Below, piece after piece: positions 25,240 through 32,791 of a stretch of DNA of 51,051 nucleotides. A model generated the notes under the pieces. It did no database searches and was not told where the DNA came from. It saw nothing but the letters and a program-made list of their open reading frames with translations. Origin of the DNA: Myxococcales bacterium (GTDB taxonomy: Bacteria; Myxococcota; Myxococcia; Myxococcales; JAKAPL01); the NCBI GenBank assembly GCA_021807105.1, contig JAKAPL010000013.1:17362-68412 (forward strand). Direction: 5' to 3'. The first letter of the stretch is position 1, and each line of letters starts with the position of its first letter. The translations under genes were made by a program, and so were the position numbers.

Positions 25240-26526
25240 GTGGATTCGACCGCCGTGCCGCTCCTCCGCCCCGCCCCCTCCGGCGCCAGCCTCGCGGACC
25301 TCGGAGATCGACTGGCCTTCGGCGCGCTCGTCGCGTTCGCGATCTTCGCCTACACGAGCATCGCCTGGTGGATCCCGGCCACCGCCCCGCTGCGGCCGGC
25401 GCTCACCGTCTCGGGGGTCGCGGCGGGCGGCGCGCTGCTCGGCCTCTGGGCGGGAGGGCGCTCGCTTTGGCTCGACGGCTGGCGCGGCGCGGCGGTCTTC
25501 GCGATCTGCCTGCTCTCCGAGGCATCCGTCGCCTGGTCGTTCGCCCCACGCCTCTCCGCCGACACGGCGCTCGAGGTCATCAAAGAAGGCCTCGTCTACC
25601 TGGTCATCCTCCAGACGATCCGCGGCCCGGCGCGGCTTCGCGCGATGGCCGCCGCGGTCGCGCTCGCCGCGGTGGTCCCCGCCGCCGGCGCGCTCGCGAA
25701 CTACGTCCAGGGGACCGACCTGGTCGACGGGGGGCGTGCCCGCTGGCTGGGCGTGTTCGCCGATCCGAACCACCTGGCGATGGCCCTCTCGTCGGCGGTG
25801 CCGCTCGCGCTCCTGTTCGCGGCCCGCGGGCGCGGTCTCGTCCGGCGCCTCGTCTTCGCCGGCGCGGCCGCGATGGAGGCCGCGGGCGTGGTCGTGACCC
25901 AGTCGCGCGGCGGCGCGGTCGGCCTCGCCGCCGGCGTGGCGGCCTTCGTCCTCGCCGGCCGGGCCGGCGGGAAGCGGCGCGGCTTCCTGGTCGCCGCCGC
26001 GCTCGTGGCCGGCATCGCCGTCTTCGCTCCCGCCGCCTTCTGGACGCGGGCGCAGACGCTCGCCGCCTACCAGACCGACGCGAGCGCGCTGGGGCGCGTC
26101 CATGCCTGGGAGGTGCTCTACCGGCTGGTGATGGACCGGCCCTTCACCGGGACCGGCGCGGGAGCGTTCCTCGCGGCCTGGCCGCGGTACGCTCCGCTCT
26201 CGGCGGGCCGCCACGCCTACGTGACCCACAACGTCTTCTTCCAGCCGCTCGCCGAGCTGGGCCTCGGCGGCTTCCTCGCCTTCCTCCTGCTCGTCTCCTC
26301 CTGCCTCGCGGCGAGCCTCTGCGGCCGCCGCGCGCCCGCGACCGGGCCCGTCGCGGGCGCGCTCTTCTCCGCGCTCGCCGGCAACCTCGTCTGCCAGCTC
26401 TCCAGCGGATACTCTCCGAACGCCTTCCTGTTCCTCCTGCTCGGCCTCGCCGCCGCCGCCGACCGGTCGGCGCGGGACGAGATCGCCGCTCCCTCCCCGC
26501 GATGCCCGACCCCCCTGTTCGCGTAG
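25240..26526 (+). CDS. O-antigen ligase-like polysaccharide membrane protein
   Basis: The product (about 428 aa) has roughly ten hydrophobic segments and the Wzy_C/O-antigen ligase core. That core is a periplasmic loop with conserved arginines and histidines (VVTQSRGGAVGLAAG, SALGRVHAWEVLY, FTGTGAGAFLAAWPRY and HAYVTHNVFFQPLAELG), the last matching the THN-F-LAELG pattern of the family. It should join lipid-linked glycan to an acceptor or polymerise it in the periplasm. The start is uncertain: GTG 25240 is used, TTG 25222 is possible, and neither has a good ribosome site. Its end overlaps the next gene by 25 nt. Forms a two-gene unit with the glycosyltransferase downstream. Confidence 0.8.
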   Translation: MDSTAVPLLRPAPSGASLADLGDRLAFGALVAFAIFAYTSIAWWIPATAPLRPALTVSGVAAGGALLGLWAGGRSLWLDGWRGAAVFAICLLSEASVAWSFAPRLSADTALEVIKEGLVYLVILQTIRGPARLRAMAAAVALAAVVPAAGALANYVQGTDLVDGGRARWLGVFADPNHLAMALSSAVPLALLFAARGRGLVRRLVFAGAAAMEAAGVVVTQSRGGAVGLAAGVAAFVLAGRAGGKRRGFLVAAALVAGIAVFAPAAFWTRAQTLAAYQTDASALGRVHAWEVLYRLVMDRPFTGTGAGAFLAAWPRYAPLSAGRHAYVTHNVFFQPLAELGLGGFLAFLLLVSSCLAASLCGRRAPATGPVAGALFSALAGNLVCQLSSGYSPNAFLFLLLGLAAAADRSARDEIAAPSPRCPTPLFA

Positions 26527-27722
26527 CCCTCTTCATCCACACGCTCCACCTCGGCGGCGCGGAGGGGCAACTATCCCTGCTGCTCCGCTCCCTGGATCGG
26601 CGGCGCGTTCAGGCGAGCCTGCTGGCCTTCCACGCGGAAGGGCACCACGCGGAGACGCTCGCCGCGCGGGGGATCCCGACCCGGACGGTGCCCCTGCCGT
26701 CCCGGCTGGCCCATCCCGCGACCGCCGCGACGGTCCTCTGGCTCGCGGCCTGGTGCCGGCGCAACCGCGTCGAGGTCCTGCACGCCCACGATTTCTATAC
26801 GAACCTCGTGGCTCTCCCCGCCGCCCGCCTCTCCGGCGCCGGCTGCCTGGTGAGCCGGCTGGATCTCTCCCACTGGTACGGCGGCCTCCGGCGCGCCGCG
26901 CTCGCCGCCGTGTCGCGGGCCGCCGACCGCGTCTGGGTCAACGCCGAGGCCGTCCGTCGCCTCGTCGTCCTCGAGGACCACGTGGCCCCGGCGCGGGTCA
27001 CCCTCATCCGCAACGGCATCGACCTCGCGGGCTTCGACCGCTCCGCCGGCGCGCCCGCCCCCGGCGCCATCGACCTCTCGGGGCCGGACATCGAGCCGTT
27101 CGTGATCTGCGTCGCCAACATGAACCACCCCGTCAAGGGGCAGGAGGACCTCCTCGCCGCGATGGTCGAGGTCGCCGCCCGCGCTCCGCGTGCCCACCTG
27201 CTGCTCGTCGGCGACGGCCCGCTGCGGCCGGACTACGAGCGGCGCGCCCGGGAGCTGGGGCTCGGCCCGCGGGTCCGCTTCGCCGGCCGGCGCCCGGACG
27301 TGCCCGCGCTCCTGTCGCGCGCGGACGTGGCGGTCAGCGCGTCGCACGCGGAGGGGCTGTCGAACGCGGTCATCGAGGCGATGGCCGCCCGGCTCCCCGT
27401 GGTCGCGACCGCCGTGGGCGGCAACGTCGAGCTCTTGCGCGACGGGGTCGACGGCTTCCTCGTCCCGCCGCACGCACCCTGGGCGCTCGCCGATCGGATC
27501 CTGAGGCTCCTCGATCGCCCAGGCCTCGCGCGCGAGATGGGGGCGTCGGGGCGGCGGCGCGTCGAGGAGGAGCTGCCGGCGCGCCGGATGGTGGCGTCGT
27601 TCGAGGCGCTTTACGAGCGGATGGCGCGGGGGCGGCGGGCGCGGCGGCGGAGCGAGAGCGCGGCGAGGAGCGCCGGAAAGGAGAGCGGGCCCGCCGTGGT
27701 CGCGCAGCCCGCGCCGGAATAG
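26502..27722 (+). CDS. GT4-family glycosyltransferase
   Basis: The 406-residue product is a GT-B fold retaining glycosyltransferase. The N-terminal domain begins VRVALFIHTLHLGGAEGQLS (acceptor-side GG-E loop). The C-terminal nucleotide-sugar domain has VANMNHPVKGQEDLLAA, LLLVGDGPLRPDYERRA and the EX7E motif in SHAEGLSNAVIEAMAARLPVVAT. It acts at the inner cytoplasmic face on glycans or lipids. ATG 26502 overlaps the ligase gene by 25 nt, suggesting coupled translation. The last 35 residues are an Arg/Ala-rich tail (MARGRRARRRSESAARSAG) unlike the family; this part overlaps the oppositely directed DUF4091 gene by 112 nt, so its sequence is constrained by the partner gene. Confidence 0.9.
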   Translation: MPDPPVRVALFIHTLHLGGAEGQLSLLLRSLDRRRVQASLLAFHAEGHHAETLAARGIPTRTVPLPSRLAHPATAATVLWLAAWCRRNRVEVLHAHDFYTNLVALPAARLSGAGCLVSRLDLSHWYGGLRRAALAAVSRAADRVWVNAEAVRRLVVLEDHVAPARVTLIRNGIDLAGFDRSAGAPAPGAIDLSGPDIEPFVICVANMNHPVKGQEDLLAAMVEVAARAPRAHLLLVGDGPLRPDYERRARELGLGPRVRFAGRRPDVPALLSRADVAVSASHAEGLSNAVIEAMAARLPVVATAVGGNVELLRDGVDGFLVPPHAPWALADRILRLLDRPGLAREMGASGRRRVEEELPARRMVASFEALYERMARGRRARRRSESAARSAGKESGPAVVAQPAPE

Positions 27723-29545
27723 GTGATGCGCACCGTGGAGGCGCCCGCGAGCGGGGACCCCGCGGAGGCCGCGGGCGAGAGGTTGAAGCCGGGAGCCGGG
27801 CCGGCGGGCGGAGGTCGGGGAGAGCGAGGAGGAGCGGGAACGGGGACGGACTCCGCCGCGGGTGGGATGGCCGGCGGGGAGGGGAGAAGCTCCAGGATCC
27901 GCGTCGCGAGCGCGGATCTCGCGGACCGGAGCGCGCCGGGATCGGGGTTCACGGCGTGGACGGACGGGACGACGGTCTCGCACTCGGCCATCGCGAAGGC
28001 GGGGTCGCCGAGCGCGGCGGTCAGGTGGAGGTACTCGTAGTCCTCCATGCCCGCGCGGATCTGCTTGAGCCGCAGGGACGCGAGCGGGACCTCGGTCCGC
28101 CCGCCGATGCGCGATGGGCTGCCGGGATAGAAGAGCGTCCCGTCGCCGTTGCCTCCGAACTCGTACTGGCTCTGCCAGGGGTCGCCCTCGTAGGCCATCA
28201 CGGTCTCGTAGTACAGCTCGCCCGAGACCTGCTCGCGGAAGTCCGCCCACTGCATGGCGCGGTTGCGCACCGCGCTCGCGTCGATCATGTAGCTCGGCCA
28301 GCCGGTCTCGCTCGGATCGCCGCCGAAGGCACAGCCGTGGGACATGCACGACTGGTACATCCAGAGCTGTCCGCCGCCCGCGACGAAGGCGTCGTAGGCG
28401 CCGCGCTGGTCGCCGGCGTAAGCGCCGGACACGTCGTCCATCCAGTTGACGACCGGGGTCAGGATCGTCGGGAGGAGGCCGTTCGCGGAGGCGGCCTGGA
28501 TCGTCGTGGTGACGAGCGAGGGCAAGGCCGGGGCGGCCGACCGGAGCGCGCCGACGGTGCTGATCTCCTGGCCCCAGGTCGACGCCCCGTCTCCCGGCTC
28601 GTCGGCGGCGTAGACGAACGTCCGGTCCGCCCAGCCGTGGCTCTGGGCATCGGTGAGAAAAGGGGCGTACTGGAGGGCGTCGTCGCCGGGCGGATACATG
28701 AGACTCGTGAGCTTCGCGCCAGGAAGGCGCGTCGGCGCCTGCCCCGAGAGGAAGGGAGAGAGCGCGGCGTCGTACCCCGACATGTCTCCGGGCTGGGCCG
28801 CGACGGGCGCCACGTTCGCGAGGCTCACCCGATGGTCGAGGGCGAGCAGCAGGTAGCGGCGCAGAAGGGCCTGGCCGTCCGGTCCCGAGCAGCCGCTCCC
28901 CAGCTCGAGGGCACAGGCGGCGTTCGCGAACATCAGGAAGGCCGAGCGGAGCGTCGCGGTCGCCGGCAGATCGAACGGGTAGACGGTCAGGGTCACCGCC
29001 ACCCGGGCCGGCGCCCCGCCCGTGAGCGTCAAGGTCCCATGGTACGTATCCGGCCCCGCGCCCGCCGGCACGTGGATGTCGACCCAGAGGGCGCGCGCCT
29101 CCCCTGGCGCCACGTCGAAGGGAAACGCCGAGCGGCTCTCGCCCGCCACCTCGTCGACCGCGGGGACGAGCGGGTCGGGATACGCTCCGGTGCCGCCGGC
29201 GCCGTCCGAAGGCCGGGTAATGTTCAGGGTGTCTTCCCGGAAGAGGGTGACGGAGCCCGCCGGCAGGGTCCGGCCCGCCCCATCCTGCAGCCCCGCGAGC
29301 GAGGCCGCGACGCCCCGGACGCCGGAGGCGCCGCCGGTGATCGCGACCTGGAAGGCCGCGACCTCGTTGCCGGCCGCCTGGAGCTCCGCCGCCGGCGCCT
29401 CGCCGCCCTGGGGCGCCCAGTCGCCCTTCACCTTGACGAGCGTGTCCAGGACGTAGACGCCGGGGGATTGCGCCCGCGCGAGGCCGGCGCACGAGAGCGT
29501 GCAGAACAGGAGCGCGGCGCCTCGGCAGGGTTGGGACGTGAACAT
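27611..29545 (-). CDS. DUF4091 glycoside-hydrolase-like surface protein with MYXO-CTERM-type tail
   Basis: The 644-residue product has a Sec signal (MFTSQPCRGAALLFCTLSCAGLARA), beta-sandwich domains, a TIM-barrel-like middle and the DUF4091 end motif RAGMEDYEYLHL. DUF4091 proteins resemble GH123-like hydrolases; acidic residues in VYAADEPGDG and YEGDPWQS are candidate active-site positions, but the substrate is unknown. After a Pro-rich linker, the C-terminus reads YSGAGCATTAGPLSFPALLAAL then RRRARRPR: Gly-Cys, hydrophobic helix, Arg cluster. This fits the MYXO-CTERM sorting signal that directs proteins to the outer surface in Myxococcota. ATG 29545 starts at the signal; the ribosome site is weak. 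Its 3' end overlaps the GT4 gene by 112 nt, antisense. Confidence 0.85.
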   Translation of the reverse strand: MFTSQPCRGAALLFCTLSCAGLARAQSPGVYVLDTLVKVKGDWAPQGGEAPAAELQAAGNEVAAFQVAITGGASGVRGVAASLAGLQDGAGRTLPAGSVTLFREDTLNITRPSDGAGGTGAYPDPLVPAVDEVAGESRSAFPFDVAPGEARALWVDIHVPAGAGPDTYHGTLTLTGGAPARVAVTLTVYPFDLPATATLRSAFLMFANAACALELGSGCSGPDGQALLRRYLLLALDHRVSLANVAPVAAQPGDMSGYDAALSPFLSGQAPTRLPGAKLTSLMYPPGDDALQYAPFLTDAQSHGWADRTFVYAADEPGDGASTWGQEISTVGALRSAAPALPSLVTTTIQAASANGLLPTILTPVVNWMDDVSGAYAGDQRGAYDAFVAGGGQLWMYQSCMSHGCAFGGDPSETGWPSYMIDASAVRNRAMQWADFREQVSGELYYETVMAYEGDPWQSQYEFGGNGDGTLFYPGSPSRIGGRTEVPLASLRLKQIRAGMEDYEYLHLTAALGDPAFAMAECETVVPSVHAVNPDPGALRSARSALATRILELLPSPPAIPPAAESVPVPAPPRSPRPPPAGPAPGFNLSPAASAGSPLAGASTVRITYSGAGCATTAGPLSFPALLAALSLRRRARRPRAIRS

Positions 29546-29683
29546 GCCGCCCGAAACCGCCGTCCGCTGGAGGATGTTCCCGAACCCGCGGTCCGCCCGC
29601 CTGGATGATCGAGCGCTGGACTGGGGGACGGCGAAGGCCAAGGGGGACCGGGCGCTCGCGGGCTCCGCGGCGATGGAACGTCG

Positions 29684-30805
29684 TCACCCTCCCGCGAACC
29701 GCCGCGTTCGCTTGTTGGTCCTCGGCGGGCGGGCGAGCTCGCCGCACGCCGCGAGGTCGTAGAGCGCGACGAGCCGCTTCGCGACCGCGGCGATCCGGTG
29801 CGGCTCGGCGAGCCGGCGGGAGAGCGCGGCCCAGCGCGCCCGCTCGGGCTCCGAGTCGAGCAGCCGGCCGATCGCGCGCGCGAGGGCGGGGACGTCGGCC
29901 CCCCCGAGCAGCTCCGCGTCCCACGGCAGTGGCCGCCCGGGGAGCTCCCTCACGGCGAGGGGCAGCCCGCACGCCGCCGCCCGGAGCGGGATTCCGGGCG
30001 CATCCATCCTGGGCGCGGGGTGGAGGAAGGCGTCCGCCGCGTTGAACACGGCCGGGAGCTCGCTCTCCGAGAATCCGCCGGCGAAGCGCAGGTTCGGGGG
30101 GCCGCCTCCGGCGAAGGCGTCGATGGCCGGGCCGTCCTCCGGCCCGCCGCCGGCGAGGCCAATCCAGAGGAAGAGGGCGGAGGGCCTCGCCCGGGCGACG
30201 GCGGCGAAGTCATCGATCCGATCCTCGGGCGAGAGGCCGCCGGCGCCGAGGACGATGGGGCTCCCCTCCTCGATCCCGAGCAGTGCGCGGCCCCGCCGGC
30301 GCAGTCCGGGCGAGGGCGTGAAGCCGTCGGGTACGGCCATCGGGATCGTCCAGACGGGCGCCGCGGGTTCGAGCCCCGCGATCCGGCGAGCGGCCCCGGG
30401 CGTCGGCGTGACGATCGCGTCCGCACGGGTCGCCGCCGCCAGGAGCCACGCCTCGGCCGCCGATCGGGCGAGGGCGCCGGCGGCGCTGGAGGCCGGCGGC
30501 CGTGGGATGGTCAGGATCCGGCGGGACGCCTTCCGGGTCGGGCCATAAAGGAACGCGGGGCCCCAGCCCATGAAGTGGGCGAGGTCGGCGGGTCCTCCGC
30601 CGTTGCGGCGCAGGGTGAGATCCGGGTGGCCGTCGAGCGCGGCGAAGCAGTCGCCGAACGCGGCGAGCGCCTCGGGCGTGCCGATGCCGGCGACGCCCGC
30701 GTCGTCGAGGATGTTGAGAACGAGCTTCCTGCCGAACCGCCGCCGGAACGCGAGCGGCTCCGGTTCGGACGGCGAGAGCGCTTCCAAGGAGATTGCGGTG
30801 GCCAT
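29684..30805 (-). CDS. GT4-like glycosyltransferase
   Basis: The 373-residue product looks like a GT-B glycosyltransferase. The N-terminal domain has FGRKLVLNILDDAGVAGIGTPEAL and an Arg/Pro segment (YGPTRKASRRILTIPRPP). The C-terminal domain has PIVLGAGGLSPEDRIDDF, FAGGFSESELPAVFNAAD and the acidic end of the donor site (HPAPRMDAPGIPLRAAACGLPLAV). The second glutamate of the usual EX7E motif is not obvious, so activity or donor type is uncertain. ATG 30805 has GGGAG five bases upstream and is preferred over an in-frame TTG at 30817. The last 15 residues are Lys/Arg-rich. It follows gtrA and precedes the DUF4091 gene, all on the minus strand. Confidence 0.7.
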   Translation of the reverse strand: MATAISLEALSPSEPEPLAFRRRFGRKLVLNILDDAGVAGIGTPEALAAFGDCFAALDGHPDLTLRRNGGGPADLAHFMGWGPAFLYGPTRKASRRILTIPRPPASSAAGALARSAAEAWLLAAATRADAIVTPTPGAARRIAGLEPAAPVWTIPMAVPDGFTPSPGLRRRGRALLGIEEGSPIVLGAGGLSPEDRIDDFAAVARARPSALFLWIGLAGGGPEDGPAIDAFAGGGPPNLRFAGGFSESELPAVFNAADAFLHPAPRMDAPGIPLRAAACGLPLAVRELPGRPLPWDAELLGGADVPALARAIGRLLDSEPERARWAALSRRLAEPHRIAAVAKRLVALYDLAACGELARPPRTNKRTRRFAGG

Positions 30806-30979
30806 GCGGGCTCCCAAGGTGAGGAGGGGGGAGAAGCCGCCGGGCCTCCTCGCGGGAGAAAGGCCGTGAGAGACCGCCCGGGGCGGGACGACTGGCTCGC
30901 GCCATCGAGAGGACCCGAGGCCCGAGCAGACTTCAGGCGCGGTCCCCGGCAGCGTGCGCGGGGACGCCCATGTCCGCCC

Positions 30980-31753
30980 CTAGGCCCTCGGGGGCCTGCG
31001 CTTCCGCTTGAGCGCGGGCCCCCGGGGGACGGGGAGCTGCGCGGGGAGCAACCGGGTGATCGGCTCGGCCGGCCGCTCCCCGTACTCTGCCCTGGCGAGC
31101 GCGATGGGCTGGGCCGGCGCCGGCGCGACCAGCTCGATCGAGAGTCCCGGCGTGCCAGGCGGGGCCGACAGGAAAGACCGCGCCGCCATGCCCGGTGAGA
31201 AGGCCGGGGAGCCGGTGAACGCCGCGACCAGGGCGAGGCAGGCGACCGTGCGGCCCGCCTCCCGGGCGAGCAGGGTCCGATCCGGGAAGACCACGTAGCG
31301 GTTCAGGACGAGCCCCCCGACGTTGAAGACGAGCACGTCGGACACGAGCTTCGCCACCACGTAATCGACGCCGAGGCGCTTGGTCAGCGTCGCGTAGACG
31401 GCCTCGTAGAGCGCGAAGCTGGCGCCGGTCGAGAGGGCGTACCGCAGGGCCTGCCGCGCGACGCGCGGGTCCCGGTCGCGGAAGGCAAAGCGCTTGTTCA
31501 GGAAGAAGTTGACGGACCCGCCGGCGAGCACTCCGATGCCCGTCGCGATGACCGGGTCCATGCCGCAGAAGCGGACGAGGCAGACGAGGACCGCGATGTC
31601 CAGGCCCGCCCCGAAGGCGCTCGCCACGAGGCTGCGAATCGCCCAGAACTGCCGCAGCCGATCGAAGACCGGCCGCGCCGGCGGCAAGACGATCCCGTCC
31701 GTCTCGGAGAGAGCGATTCCGTCGAGCACTTCCTCGGCACAGGGCGCCGGCAT
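30980..31753 (-). CDS. GtrA-like membrane protein
   Basis: GtrA-family proteins have four membrane helices and are thought to flip lipid-linked sugars or serve polysaccharide synthesis. The 257-residue product has the core: RSLVASAFGAGLDIAVLVCL, then GVLAGGSVNFFLNKRFAFRD (the conserved NF-N-R-FAF loop), YALSTGASFALYEAVY, and DVLVFNVGGLVLNRYVVFPD. A fifth hydrophobic stretch follows at about residues 168-190, and the C-terminal 65 residues are Pro/Arg/Lys-rich and not part of the family. The N-terminal 35 residues are also extra. ATG 31753 lacks a good ribosome site. Neighbours are glycosyltransferase and DUF2520 genes on the same strand. Confidence 0.85.
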   Translation of the reverse strand: MPAPCAEEVLDGIALSETDGIVLPPARPVFDRLRQFWAIRSLVASAFGAGLDIAVLVCLVRFCGMDPVIATGIGVLAGGSVNFFLNKRFAFRDRDPRVARQALRYALSTGASFALYEAVYATLTKRLGVDYVVAKLVSDVLVFNVGGLVLNRYVVFPDRTLLAREAGRTVACLALVAAFTGSPAFSPGMAARSFLSAPPGTPGLSIELVAPAPAQPIALARAEYGERPAEPITRLLPAQLPVPRGPALKRKRRPPRA

Positions 31754-31927
31754 TCGAGGGGATCCATGTCACAAAGAGTCAGGAAGGGCAAGCGGCCGGA
31801 CGCTCTGGCGGACGACCTCCGAGAATGCCCGTACCGCGCGGAGCTTCAGGCAGGGCTCCTGGCGAAGGGGATGTGGGAGGGGGCGGGGGGAGGCCCGGGG
31901 GGACGAGGTGAGGCAGGCAAGTCCGGC

Positions 31928-32791
31928 TCACCCCTTGAGCAGCCGCCGGATGGCCTCCCGTCCGGCGGGATCGCCGCGATCGGATCGCTGCGCGAGGTCG
32001 AGCGTGAAGCGGCCGAGCGTCCGGTAGAGGGTGAGCGTCGGGGGATCTCGGGCGAGCAGCGCGAGGTGGCGCCGCACGGCCTCGGGATCGCCGCGCGCGA
32101 AGGGGCCGGTGAGCGCGCCCGCGGCACCCGCTCCCTCGATGTTCGCGGCGACCGACCGGAGCAGGGCGGCGAGCGCACGGCGGGCCTCGCGAGGCGGGAC
32201 GCCCGAGGCTTCGAGGAGCGCCTCGGACCGGTTGGCCAGCGCGCCCGTGAAGCTCGCGAGCGACGACGCCGCGAGGTGGTAGCGCGGGCGATCCCGGGGC
32301 GGCCGGCGCAGCGGCACGAGCCGGAGGTCACGGGCGAGTGCGCGCAGGAGGCGGCGCGCGGACGGGTCCCCGTCGATCGCGCACGAGGCGCCGGACAGGA
32401 TCGTCCGTGGGCCGGCAACCGAGCAGAACGGGTGGAGCGAACCGATCGCGACGCCGGCCTCGGCGAGCGGCGCGAGGGGCGCGAGGTCGAGGGAGCCCGA
32501 GAGGTGGGCCGCGACCCGCGGGAGCTCCCGCCGCGGGAGGCCGGCGACCCGCCCGGCGACCGCGGCGATCGCCGCGTCCGGCACCGCGAGCAGCGCGAGG
32601 TCGACGGCGAGGGGGGGCAGATCCCCGCGAGAGGCGGCGACCCCGGCGCGCCGAGCCCGCCCTGCCGCCGTGGTGCTCCGATTCCAGGCTCCGGAAAGAC
32701 GCCAGCCGGCGTCTCGGGCCGAGAGGCCGATGGCCGAGCCCAGCCGTCCCCAGCCGACGATGAAGAGCGAGGGCGCGGAGCTACCCTTCAC
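31928..32791 (-). CDS. Rossmann-like plus DUF2520 protein
   Basis: The 287-residue product starts with a dinucleotide-binding fold (SLFIVGWGRLGSAIGLSARD) similar to ProC and F420-dependent reductases, and has a helical C-terminal DUF2520 domain (RYHLAASSLASFTGALANRSEALLEASG, given in part). The pair is found in many bacteria next to pantothenate or tetrapyrrole genes; the reaction is unproven. Notable phrases are HLSGSLDLAPLAPLAE and GSLHPFCSVAG, the latter typical of the family (HP-xF). GTG 32791 overlaps the end of the Clp gene by 11 nt, so the two are probably translated together. No ribosome site close by. Confidence 0.8.
   Translation of the reverse strand: MKGSSAPSLFIVGWGRLGSAIGLSARDAGWRLSGAWNRSTTAAGRARRAGVAASRGDLPPLAVDLALLAVPDAAIAAVAGRVAGLPRRELPRVAAHLSGSLDLAPLAPLAEAGVAIGSLHPFCSVAGPRTILSGASCAIDGDPSARRLLRALARDLRLVPLRRPPRDRPRYHLAASSLASFTGALANRSEALLEASGVPPREARRALAALLRSVAANIEGAGAAGALTGPFARGDPEAVRRHLALLARDPPTLTLYRTLGRFTLDLAQRSDRGDPAGREAIRRLLKG

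Noticed and set aside
26571-29972. An 1133-codon minus-strand frame over the GT4 and DUF4091 genes
   Set aside because: It is antisense to the GT4 gene and out of frame with DUF4091, and it is Arg/Ala/Pro/Gly-rich without motifs.
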